From: Phycisphaerae bacterium
GTDB lineage: Bacteria > Planctomycetota > Phycisphaerae > Phycisphaerales > SM1A02
Direction of reading: 5' to 3'
NCBI GenBank assembly: GCA_018665385.1
Contig: JABJDN010000148.1
Span: forward strand, 1 to 7,127
Length of the DNA stretch: 7,127 nucleotides
A program made the position numbers and the translations under genes. Below are positions 1 through 6,087 of this stretch, piece by piece. The first letter of the stretch is position 1, and each line of letters opens with the position of its first letter. A model generated the notes under the pieces. It did no database searches, had not been told where the DNA came from, and saw only the letters and a list, made by a program, of their open reading frames with translations.

Positions 1-597
1 AACCATTTCAAGTTCACTCAAAAGATGGCTGTTGAGAAATACTGCTCTGCCTTCTTGGCGTAGTTCTGCAAGCAAGTCACGAATTTCCCTGCGACCAACT
101 GGGTCAACCCCGTCTGTAGGTTCATCTAAGATGAGTAATTTAGGATCGCACATCAGTGCTTGAGCGATACCGAGGCGTTGCAGCATGCCTTTGGAATACG
201 TTCCTATTTTTTTATTCTCCCAGCCATGTAAGCCCAAGCGAGTTAAAAGCGAGGATGCTCTTTTAGTGCGAGTTGCGCGAGCAACTTTTGACATGGCAGC
301 GTAATGGTGTAAGACTTGATTGCCCGTTAAATAATAGGGGAATCTGTGGTGTTCTGGAAGGTATCCAACATCTCTCAGTGTCACACTATCTCCGATGAGT
401 TTACCCAGCATGGTTCCAGAGATGTTTGATGCATGGATAACGGTCATCAGAATCTTTACAAGAGTTGATTTACCGGCTCCGTTTGGGCCAAGAAGCCCGA
501 ATATTTCGCCTTCCATCACATCAAGGGATACACCACGAAGTGCGTGCACTTTGCCCCGATATGTTTTATGGACGTCTTGTACTTGTATCGCTTCCAT
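1..597 (-). CDS. ABC transporter ATP-binding protein, ABC-2/export type (N-terminal 199 residues; cut by window edge)
   Basis: This is the ATPase subunit of an ABC transporter and would power a membrane permease, not visible here, from the cytoplasmic side. Reading the minus strand from ATG at 597 gives 199 codons without a stop. Walker A GPNGAGKST lies at residues 37-45, the signature motif YSKGM at 134-138, Walker B LLILDEP at 154-160, a D-loop at 162-166 and the switch histidine in NSHLLSE at 191. The Q-loop position reads GYLPEHH, with Glu82 instead of Gln; this is common in ABC-2 type ATPases (drug, Nos or gliding-type exporters), which is why I favour that class. Substrate cannot be told. 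No Shine-Dalgarno sequence precedes the ATG, but a TACACT box ends 6 nt before it, suggesting a leaderless mRNA. The remaining roughly 40-110 residues and any permease should lie to the left of the window. Confidence 0.93.
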   Translation of the reverse strand, partial: MEAIQVQDVHKTYRGKVHALRGVSLDVMEGEIFGLLGPNGAGKSTLVKILMTVIHASNISGTMLGKLIGDSVTLRDVGYLPEHHRFPYYLTGNQVLHHYAAMSKVARATRTKRASSLLTRLGLHGWENKKIGTYSKGMLQRLGIAQALMCDPKLLILDEPTDGVDPVGRREIRDLLAELRQEGRAVFLNSHLLSELEMV

Positions 598-603
598 GCA
601 CAG

Positions 604-613
604 AGTGTACCAT
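604..613. promoter_or_regulatory. Overlapping divergent -10 boxes between ABC gene and ubiD-family gene
   Basis: The 22-bp gap 598-619 holds TACCAT on the plus strand (608-613), six bases before the ATG at 620, and TACACT on the minus strand (609 down to 604), six bases before the ATG ending at 597. The two boxes share the TA at 608-609. Both fit the TANNNT element whose distance to the start codon predicts transcription beginning at or next to the ATG. Neither gene has a Shine-Dalgarno sequence. No good -35 element was found for either direction; TTGTAT at 583-588 is a weak candidate for the plus strand with a long 19-nt spacer. This is inferred from sequence only. Confidence 0.45.
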
Positions 614-619
614 CCCACT

Positions 620-2464
620 ATGACGCACACATGTCTTCAATCTTTTTTAATACACTTGGAACAACAAGGCGAGCTTCGCAGAATTTCTGAGCAAATTTCA
701 CCAATTCTTGAAGTGACCCGACTTACTGAAGCAGAGTCTGCTGCGCCAAGCCCAACACCAAGCAGCACTGCTTCATCTTTCGATCCAGGCAGGGAACAAG
801 TTGGAGGGCAGGCCCTACTTATCGAGAACATTGAAGGGTGCGATTTTCCATTGGCAATTAATATTTTTGGTTCGTATTACCGAATGGAGCAAGCACTCGG
901 CGGGAAAGGCTTTGACGAGATTGCAGCAAAAATTTCCGAGTTAACAAATGCAGCACCTCCATCCGGAATAGCAGAGTTAATACGAATGGCAAAACAATTT
1001 TCACCTCTTCTTAAATTGAAGCCGAAACGAATCAAACGTGGTGCGCCTTGCCAAGAGGTCGTGCAGTTAACTGCCAACGATGAAGTAGATGTCACAAGAT
1101 TGCCCATTATTAAATGTTGGCCATACGATGGCGACCCAAGAAAAGTTGGGTATGATCTTTCTCCTGAAGATTCTGGCACAGCGAAGGGTGACGGTAGGTT
1201 TATAACATTTGCGGGCATGCACACTATTCACGCAGACGACCGCAACAAAGCAAAACCAAAATCGCACAACATTGGAATGTATAGGGCGCAATTGATAGAC
1301 GAGACTCATCTTGCTATGCATTGGCACATTCACCACGATGGCGCGGCACATTGGCGATCTTGGAAAGCGATTGGGGAACCTATGCCGATTGCGATTTGTT
1401 TCGGTGGCGAAACTGTATTGCCATACGCGGCAACGTGCCCATTGCCTCCCGGTATGAGCGAACTGCTTATGGCGGGCTACTTACATGGAAAAGGTATTGA
1501 GCTTGTTCAAGCGAAAACAGTTCCACTGTGGGTTCCATCAAACAGCGAAATTGTAATTGAAGGGTTTGTAAATACTGACTGTGGCACATGTGGTTGGGAA
1601 CCCGGAGATGAGCCACTTGGGGAAGGTGCTGTATTCGAAGGACCGTTTGGCGATCATACAGGGTTCTATTCAATGCCAGATAGGTATCCTCTCGTAGACG
1701 TGACAGCGATTACGCATCGAAAGAATGCTGTCTATCCAACGACAGTTGTCGGGCCACCTCCGCAAGAAGATTATTACTTGGGTAAAGCTACCGAGCGTAT
1801 TATGCTTCCGCTGCTTAAAGTGTTGATGCCTGATATTTTAGATTACCACTTGCCTAAATTTGGAACATTTCACAATTGCGTGTTTGTTAAAATCAAAGCG
1901 GAATATGCAGAACATGCAAGAAAAGTCATGCATGGTATTTGGGGCGCTGGCCAACTTGCTTGGACCAAAATGATTGTTGTAGTTGGCGAACATGTCGACG
2001 TACACAATGAGCGAGAAGTTTTCGAAGTAGTGAGCGGTATCGACATTCACAACGACATAGAAGTTGTTCGTGGGCCGTTAGATATTCTCGACCATGCCGC
2101 ACCTTCGATTGGTGCTGGCGGTAAAATCGGTATCGATGCTACTGGTTCAACACCAAACAGTCATGCAGTCCAGATCATTACTGTGAAAAAAGAACGCGGT
2201 GGAGACGGTGCAACAGCTCTGAAAGATGCGAATGAACAGCATCCGGAAGCAACTATGATATTTGCAGTCGACGACGGCATAGATTCTGCGGCGTTAGGAA
2301 AAGTGTTCTTTAATTTCGCTGCGTGCTTCGACCCATCGCGTGATATGCACTACTTTGATTCGTGCATAGGTTTTGATGGCACGACAAAACAAGGTGGCGA
2401 TGAGCGAAATGGTAAAGCAGTGAGAGCGTGGCCGCCCGCGTTACTCTTGCACGATTGCGATTGA
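620..2464 (+). CDS. UbiD-family prenylated-FMN-dependent decarboxylase (long, 614 aa form; possible menaquinone biosynthesis decarboxylase)
   Basis: UbiD-family enzymes are cytoplasmic, use prenylated FMN and a divalent metal, and decarboxylate aromatic or unsaturated acids such as quinone precursors. The start at 620 is chosen because the protein then begins with the typical UbiD opening (LQSFL...LEQQGELRRI, residues 6-22). Open frame upstream of it is antisense to the ABC gene; an in-frame ATG at 596 is less likely. Cofactor motif NIGMYR is at 217-222, the probable metal ligand Glu310 is in SEIVIEG, and the catalytic Glu340/Asp345 pair is in EGPFGDHTGFYS (Arg222 completes the R-E-D set known from E. 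coli UbiD). TTVVGPPPQEDYYLGKATER at 374-393 is also family-typical. At 614 aa it is longer than the usual 480-500 aa; long forms are known in Bacteroidota and related phyla, often annotated as menaquinone decarboxylases. A Ser/Pro/Thr-rich stretch at about 40-55 looks like a linker insertion. Its 3' end overlaps mltA. The substrate is not proven; the family call is firm. Confidence 0.93.
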   Translation: MTHTCLQSFLIHLEQQGELRRISEQISPILEVTRLTEAESAAPSPTPSSTASSFDPGREQVGGQALLIENIEGCDFPLAINIFGSYYRMEQALGGKGFDEIAAKISELTNAAPPSGIAELIRMAKQFSPLLKLKPKRIKRGAPCQEVVQLTANDEVDVTRLPIIKCWPYDGDPRKVGYDLSPEDSGTAKGDGRFITFAGMHTIHADDRNKAKPKSHNIGMYRAQLIDETHLAMHWHIHHDGAAHWRSWKAIGEPMPIAICFGGETVLPYAATCPLPPGMSELLMAGYLHGKGIELVQAKTVPLWVPSNSEIVIEGFVNTDCGTCGWEPGDEPLGEGAVFEGPFGDHTGFYSMPDRYPLVDVTAITHRKNAVYPTTVVGPPPQEDYYLGKATERIMLPLLKVLMPDILDYHLPKFGTFHNCVFVKIKAEYAEHARKVMHGIWGAGQLAWTKMIVVVGEHVDVHNEREVFEVVSGIDIHNDIEVVRGPLDILDHAAPSIGAGGKIGIDATGSTPNSHAVQIITVKKERGGDGATALKDANEQHPEATMIFAVDDGIDSAALGKVFFNFAACFDPSRDMHYFDSCIGFDGTTKQGGDERNGKAVRAWPPALLLHDCD

Positions 2465-3658
2465 GTTTGGTTTTAAAAACAAGTAGTACAACTGGCCCTC
2501 TGCGTATTGTCCACCAGCTTTTATTCCTGCTGTCGGACCAACTCCCATAAATAAGTCTGCGCGGCCAGGGGCCCGAATAGCTCCGCCTGTATCTTGGTCG
2601 GTCATGAATTGAGTGAATGTTTGCTTTTCGCCAGTCAATGAGCGAACTGTTGTATCAACAAGTACAACACCCCCGCGAGGGAATATTTTTTTGTCCGTAG
2701 CGATTGAACGCTCGGCTGTTACAGGAACGCCCAGTGAACCTGCTGGCCAATTGCCGCCGTTGTATTCTCTAAAGAAGACATACGAAGCGTTGTTCGCGAT
2801 AAGGTCGTTCACTTGTTCTGGATTCTTATCGTACAGCCGGCGAATCGCTCGAAGACTGAGTTTGTCTTCGGGAATCAATCCGGCATCTAAGACGGAGTGC
2901 CCTAAGCCAGTGTATGGTTGGTCAGTTTTGCCTGCATATCCGATGTACATCAGTTCGCCATCGTCCATGCGCAGACGTGCTGAGCCGTTGACTTGAATTG
3001 TGTATGCATCAAGATCGTCTCGGACGTATACCAACTCTGTGCCCTCAAGTTCGCCAGATGCTTCAAGTTCTCTTCGTGCTGGCCAAGGCTCAATACTTCC
3101 ATTTGTACACTGCCGACCGAGGGGTGTGCCGGAAGCTGGGTCTGTTACTAAATCTTCGGGGCGTTCGTACAGTGCTGCTCGGAACGCGTTGCTTGGTATT
3201 CGTGAAGCGTGAAAATCTGGGGAGTAATACCCAGTAAACAGAACCGTCCCATCGCCATCACAACCGACGGAACGGTAGACGTTAAACCGTTCTTCAATTG
3301 TTTCAAGAAACTCTTCTTTTGAATCAGATGTACTGAGGACTTCGCGAAGTACGATGACTGAATGCTTCGCTTGCTCATGCGACACACCTTCAATGGGGAA
3401 CCATTGTTTGCTTGAAGGGGCGTCAAACCAAGCGATGCTGTTATCAAGTGAATCTCGCAAAAACAGATCTCTTGAATCCCAAGCGCAGCCAATATCTGGC
3501 CATGTATCTACTGAAATTTGCTCTAGCGCATGCTGCCCAGGAGTTAACGGTTTTGTATAGTCGGGCCGATTTGTTTGTTCTGAAGTAACAGCCTGCTTGC
3601 TCTGGCAAGCAGTTAGACCAATAAAAAGAGTCAAAACGGCGATGGTGAGAGTTTTCAT
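2441..3658 (-). CDS. mltA: MltA-type membrane-bound lytic murein transglycosylase (lipoprotein)
   Basis: MltA cleaves the MurNAc-GlcNAc bond of peptidoglycan to form 1,6-anhydro ends, and is normally anchored to the outer membrane by lipid. Starting at 3658 gives 405 aa with a classical lipoprotein signal: MKT, a hydrophobic run at residues 4-17, and lipobox LTAC at 15-18 with Cys18 as the lipidated residue. An in-frame ATG four codons upstream (3670) is possible, but the 3658 start places the charged n-region at the very N-terminus. The MltA barrel domain shows FTGYYSPDF, then NGSARLRMDDGELMYIGYAG and SYVFFRE. The C-terminal 3D domain has DQDTGGAIRAPGRADLFMG; Asp368 corresponds to catalytic Asp308 of E. 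coli MltA and Asp356 to the nearby conserved Asp. The length is near that of E. coli MltA plus an insert. No Shine-Dalgarno sequence is seen at either start. The last 24 bp overlap the 3' end of the ubiD-family gene on the other strand. Confidence 0.93.
   Translation of the reverse strand: MKTLTIAVLTLFIGLTACQSKQAVTSEQTNRPDYTKPLTPGQHALEQISVDTWPDIGCAWDSRDLFLRDSLDNSIAWFDAPSSKQWFPIEGVSHEQAKHSVIVLREVLSTSDSKEEFLETIEERFNVYRSVGCDGDGTVLFTGYYSPDFHASRIPSNAFRAALYERPEDLVTDPASGTPLGRQCTNGSIEPWPARRELEASGELEGTELVYVRDDLDAYTIQVNGSARLRMDDGELMYIGYAGKTDQPYTGLGHSVLDAGLIPEDKLSLRAIRRLYDKNPEQVNDLIANNASYVFFREYNGGNWPAGSLGVPVTAERSIATDKKIFPRGGVVLVDTTVRSLTGEKQTFTQFMTDQDTGGAIRAPGRADLFMGVGPTAGIKAGGQYAEGQLYYLFLKPNSIAIVQE
3593..3612 (-). 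other. Perfect 8-bp stem-loop within mltA lipobox codons
   Basis: Arms CTGCTTGC (3593-3600) and GCAAGCAG (3605-3612) are perfectly complementary around a 4-base loop. The hairpin covers the mltA codons just after the lipidated Cys, about 50 nt into the message. No T-run follows, so it is not a terminator. It may slow translation near the signal peptide or be chance; the sequence does not decide. Confidence 0.4.
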
Positions 3659-3709
3659 GTAGGTATACATCGGTCAGTCAGCGGGTATTTATGGCGAATA
3701 GGGGATAGA

Positions 3710-3715
3710 ATTATG
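3710..3715 (-). promoter_or_regulatory. Candidate -10 box for mltA
   Basis: On the minus strand the bases at 3715 down to 3710 read CATAAT, five of six matches to TATAAT. It would start transcription near 3703, giving a leader of about 30-45 nt depending on the mltA start codon. The -35 position (TGTCAT, 17-nt spacer) is poor. An alternative minus-strand box TATCGT (3730 down to 3725) overlaps the tatA -10 region. Confidence 0.3.
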
Positions 3716-3723
3716 AGCATTGC

Positions 3724-3734
3724 TACGATAGAAT
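3724..3734 (+). promoter_or_regulatory. Candidate -10 region for tatA
   Basis: TACGAT (3724-3729) runs into TAGAAT (3729-3734), the latter with five of six matches to TATAAT. Start of transcription would be near 3741, leaving a leader of about 30 nt that contains the Shine-Dalgarno sequence AAGGA at 3757-3761. The octamer GATAGAAT occurs twice, at 3704-3711 and 3727-3734, one of the copies being this box. No clear -35 element is seen. Confidence 0.35.
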
Positions 3735-3769
3735 GACAGCACTGCGGTTTGCAGTCAAGGAAAAGACAC

Positions 3770-4099
3770 ATGACAAGTACAATTTTTGAGTCACATTTAT
3801 CACTTCAACACCTCGCTTTGATCGGTCCATTTGGATGGATGGAAGTTACAGCGCTGCTTATTATTGGCGTGCTTATCTTTGGCAAGCGATTGCCTGAAGT
3901 CGGTAGAAATTTCGGAAAGTCCATTGTGGAATTCAAAAAGGGCATCAAAGGCATTGGTGATGACATCGATTCTGACAAGAATGCAAAATCAGGTACAGAA
4001 TCACTTGATCAAAAATCAACTTCTGATTTGCCGCCTGCAAAAGTGAAGCCAAATCCAGTAAAAGAAGCAGAAGAAGTCGACGAAAACCTCGACGCATAG
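3770..4099 (+). CDS. tatA: Sec-independent protein translocase subunit TatA
   Basis: TatA forms the pore-like component of the twin-arginine pathway, which carries folded proteins across the inner membrane. The 109-residue protein has the full family layout. One hydrophobic helix spans about residues 24-37 (MEVTALLIIGVLIF), followed by the Phe-Gly hinge FG at 37-38, KRLPEVGRNFGKSIVEFKKG forming the start of the amphipathic helix, and then a charged, disordered Lys/Glu/Asp-rich tail. The start at 3770 is set by the Shine-Dalgarno AAGGA at 3757-3761, eight bases upstream; a TTG at 3749 is in frame but lies upstream of that site. The protein has about 20 residues before the helix, longer than usual for TatA, where the helix begins almost at the N-terminus; internal initiation at the ATG at 3839 would give the canonical form but has no ribosome binding site. 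TatA is favoured over TatB by the hinge and tail. No tatC lies nearby, so this is an orphan locus within the window. Confidence 0.9.
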   Translation: MTSTIFESHLSLQHLALIGPFGWMEVTALLIIGVLIFGKRLPEVGRNFGKSIVEFKKGIKGIGDDIDSDKNAKSGTESLDQKSTSDLPPAKVKPNPVKEAEEVDENLDA

Positions 4100-4142
4100 C
4101 ATAAACGTATTGATTATAGATGCGCGGGCTGTTTTCTTACTG

Positions 4143-4514
4143 TTACGTGACAGGCGCTTTGTCTAAGTGGACATACAGACGTCGCCAGGGGATATCCCCG
4201 ATAATACGCCATTTGTGCCCTTTGCCTTCAAGGTCATTTGCTAGAAAAACATCACCGGGCTCAACAATGAGCACATCTCCACGGCCGAAGGTAAATTCGA
4301 CTGTCCCTGTCAGTGTGACTACGTATTGTTTTCGAGGTGCTGGGTGCCAGTCGTATACGCCACCAGGTTCGGTCTCTGCAAGGCGAACACTGTGGCACTC
4401 GATATTTTCGCTGACAAATGTGCCGTTGCCGTGCTCCTTCACACCAATCCGGTGTAAGTCGACCTTTGAAATTTTATTGTCGCAGGTACAAAAATGTGGA
4501 AATTCTAAGTTCAT
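4143..4514 (-). CDS. Small single-domain cupin protein
   Basis: A 123-residue protein with a single cupin beta-barrel and no signal peptide, so probably cytoplasmic. The first cupin motif is degenerate: GGVYDWHPAPRKQYVVTLTG at 51-70 keeps His57 but has Gln63 where the classical motif has Glu. The second motif is VEPGDVF at 84-90, followed by GKGHKW with His100. His57, Gln63 and His100 could bind a metal in an altered site. The DWHPAPR-type cupins are widespread, mostly of unknown role, and I do not assign a reaction. The start at 4514 is well supported by AAGGAG on the minus strand (4526 down to 4521), six bases upstream. The gene is divergent from mqo across 32 bp containing a palindrome, so shared control with mqo is possible. 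It faces tatA with 43 bp between the two stops and no visible terminator. Confidence 0.82.
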   Translation of the reverse strand: MNLEFPHFCTCDNKISKVDLHRIGVKEHGNGTFVSENIECHSVRLAETEPGGVYDWHPAPRKQYVVTLTGTVEFTFGRGDVLIVEPGDVFLANDLEGKGHKWRIIGDIPWRRLYVHLDKAPVT

Positions 4515-4527
4515 AGCGTGCTCCTTA

Positions 4528-4546
4528 GTCTGTTACTCTAACAGAC
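4528..4546. repeat. Perfect 8-3-8 inverted repeat in the cupin/mqo divergent gap (candidate operator)
   Basis: GTCTGTTA (4528-4535), spacer CTC, and TAACAGAC (4539-4546) form a perfect inverted repeat of 19 bp. Its right edge touches the mqo ATG at 4547, and its left edge lies just before the cupin Shine-Dalgarno sequence at 4521-4526. It covers the overlapping -10-like boxes of both genes, so a dimeric regulator binding here could block both. In RNA it would be an unusually tight hairpin directly before the mqo start codon. No second copy of the arms was noticed elsewhere in the window. Confidence 0.6.
4534..4540. promoter_or_regulatory. Overlapping divergent -10-like boxes for cupin gene and mqo
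   Basis: The heptamer TACTCTA reads as TACTCT (4534-4539) toward mqo and TAGAGT (4540 down to 4535) toward the cupin gene; both fit TANNNT. The plus-strand box ends seven bases before the mqo ATG, which has no Shine-Dalgarno sequence, consistent with a leaderless mqo mRNA. In the other direction, transcription from near 4528 would leave a short leader that still includes AAGGAG. Such heptamers occur often by chance, so position relative to the two genes is the main support. Confidence 0.35.
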
Positions 4547-5887
4547 ATGGAACAACGCGCATACGAAGTTTTGATTATTGGTGGCGGTATTAGTGGAGCA
4601 ACTTTGTTGTACGACTTAGCATTGCATAGCGATGTTGAAAGCGTATGCTTGATAGAAAAATACGATCATCTCGACCCGCTAAATTCAAATGCTCATAGCA
4701 ATAGCCAAACGTTGCATTGTGGAGATATTGAAACGAATTACAATCGAGAAAAAGCGGACCATGTTCGTCATGGTGCTGACATGATGTTGCAATTTGTTGA
4801 CCATGGATCTGGAGATCCATCGCTCAAACGAAATTATGGGAAAATGTTACTTGGTGTTGGCGAAGAAGAAGTTGCCAGTGTGCAAAAGCGGTTTGCTTCT
4901 ATATCCGATCTGTACCCTTCGCTGATTGAAGTAGACGCGGATGCAATTGCTGACATTGAACCTAATGTAGCGATTGTAGACGGCAAGCAGCGCGCGGAAC
5001 CAATTTTTGGTCTGTATAACCCAGAAGGGTATGCAATAGATTATGGGAGGGTGACTGAAAACTGCGTTGCGCAAGCGCAAGGCGTAGAGGATAAAACGAT
5101 TGATATTTGTTTATCGACTGAGGCTAAGAAAATTACACGTACCGATGATGGCTTTGAAGTTTCAGTGAACAACGGTGACACTATTCATTGCAAGTTCCTT
5201 GTTGTTTCTGCGGGTACATACAGTTTGCATTTAGCGCAAACTATGGGGAAAGGAAAGCACTTTTCGGTATTACCCATCTCTGGTAGCTTTTACTTTGCGC
5301 CTGAAGTATTGAATGGAAAAGTGTATACCGTTCAAAATCCAAAACTACCTTTTGCGGCAGTCCATGGTGATCCTGACATGACTAAAGCTGGAGTGACTCG
5401 ATTTGGACCAACTGCATTGATGTTACCCGTCCTTGAACGGTTTAACTCGAAGACTGCTCTTGGTTTTATGGAATCATTCCATTTTTCTACTGGGACAGCA
5501 AAGACTCTTTTCCACTTGATGAAAGATAAGGATATTAGAGAGTTCATTTACAAAAACATTGGGTATGAAATACCCGTGCATGGCAAAAAATCGTTTTTAA
5601 AAGAAGTGCTAAAAATTGTTCCATCGATGAAACTTGATGACTTAGATTTTGCAGATCACACAACAGGAGTAAGGCCACAATTGATTGATGAAAAGAACGC
5701 CGAGCTCTTAATGGGAGCCGCGAAATTTAGCGATGGAGATGGTGTTATTTTTAACATGACACCATCGCCAGGTGCTACGAGCGCATTTGCGAATGCTGCG
5801 GAAGATTTAGTAACAGTGACAAAATATCTTGGACGAACGATACATCAAGAATCGTACAAGGATGTGTTTCAAGTCAATGCCACGTAA
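4547..5887 (+). CDS. mqo: Malate:quinone oxidoreductase, FAD-dependent (Helicobacter-type)
   Basis: Mqo is a peripheral inner-membrane flavoprotein that oxidises malate to oxaloacetate and passes electrons to the quinone pool, replacing or supporting soluble malate dehydrogenase. The 446-aa protein starts with the FAD-binding Rossmann motif IIGGGISGATL at 10-20 and an acidic strand end IEK at 36-38. Mqo-type signatures follow: NSQTLHCGDIETNY at 52-65, IEPNV at 137-141, ISGSFYFAPEVL at 244-255, YTVQNPKLPFAAVHGDPD at 260-277, RFGPTALMLPVLER at 285-298 and MTPSPGATSAF at 404-414. These match, from memory, the short (about 450 aa) Mqo of Helicobacter and relatives much better than the roughly 500-550 aa enterobacterial or actinobacterial forms. 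No Shine-Dalgarno sequence precedes the ATG; a palindrome abuts it. The stop is one base from the stop of a small convergent gene. Related 2-hydroxyacid oxidases such as L-2-hydroxyglutarate oxidase are the alternative, but the listed motifs favour Mqo. Confidence 0.88.
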   Translation: MEQRAYEVLIIGGGISGATLLYDLALHSDVESVCLIEKYDHLDPLNSNAHSNSQTLHCGDIETNYNREKADHVRHGADMMLQFVDHGSGDPSLKRNYGKMLLGVGEEEVASVQKRFASISDLYPSLIEVDADAIADIEPNVAIVDGKQRAEPIFGLYNPEGYAIDYGRVTENCVAQAQGVEDKTIDICLSTEAKKITRTDDGFEVSVNNGDTIHCKFLVVSAGTYSLHLAQTMGKGKHFSVLPISGSFYFAPEVLNGKVYTVQNPKLPFAAVHGDPDMTKAGVTRFGPTALMLPVLERFNSKTALGFMESFHFSTGTAKTLFHLMKDKDIREFIYKNIGYEIPVHGKKSFLKEVLKIVPSMKLDDLDFADHTTGVRPQLIDEKNAELLMGAAKFSDGDGVIFNMTPSPGATSAFANAAEDLVTVTKYLGRTIHQESYKDVFQVNAT

Positions 5888-5888
5888 A

Positions 5889-6050
5889 TTACTTCGAGGC
5901 TAGATCTGCGAGGTGGCCTGAAATTTGCCAGAGCGATGTAGCCATACATGTAAGGATGAGAATGTGAAGAAGTGCATAGATGCACTTTCCTGTAGTTTTC
6001 TTGCAACACGATGATTTTGGTTCTGAACAGCAATTTGATTCTTGTGACAT
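5889..6050 (-). CDS. Small Cys-rich single-pass membrane protein (53 aa), unknown function
   Basis: I do not recognise a family. The protein has a hydrophilic N-terminus with paired cysteines, NCC at 6-8 and SCC at 14-16, and a third Cys at 23 (spacing CC-x6-CC-x6-C). One hydrophobic helix follows at about 24-43 (ending TSLWQI), then a short tail HLADLASK. By its Lys-rich pre-helix segment (K12, K17, K18, K22) the N-terminus should face the cytoplasm, where the cysteines could bind a metal. The start at 6050 is chosen because AAGGA lies nine bases upstream on the minus strand (6064 down to 6060); the same frame runs open to 6161, but without such a site. Its stop lies one base from the mqo stop, so the genes are tightly convergent. 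It is divergent from the YcjF-like gene. The good ribosome binding site, the fit into an otherwise unexplained 337-bp gap and the protein-like composition support a real gene. Confidence 0.62.
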   Translation of the reverse strand: MSQESNCCSEPKSSCCKKTTGKCIYALLHILILTCMATSLWQISGHLADLASK

Positions 6051-6087
6051 AAGATTGTTTCCTTCTTGCCTTCTTTCGGCAGTTGAA

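Noticed and set aside
395..619. Upstream in-frame extension of the UbiD-family ORF
   Set aside because: It is antisense to the conserved Walker A region of the ABC gene, its peptide shows no UbiD similarity, and the family N-terminus fits the ATG at 620.
2613..3560. Several plus-strand and other-frame ORFs within mltA
   Set aside because: All overlap strongly conserved MltA codons and have no ribosome binding site or family signature.
4100..4142. Terminator between the convergent tatA and cupin genes
   Set aside because: The 43-bp gap has a short T-run but no stem of useful length before it on either strand.
5970..5987. 8-2-8 inverted repeat AAGTGCAT-AG-ATGCACTT as a terminator after mqo
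   Set aside because: There is no T-run directly after the stem on either strand, and the repeat lies inside codons 22-27 of the small Cys-rich gene, where it can be explained by coding.
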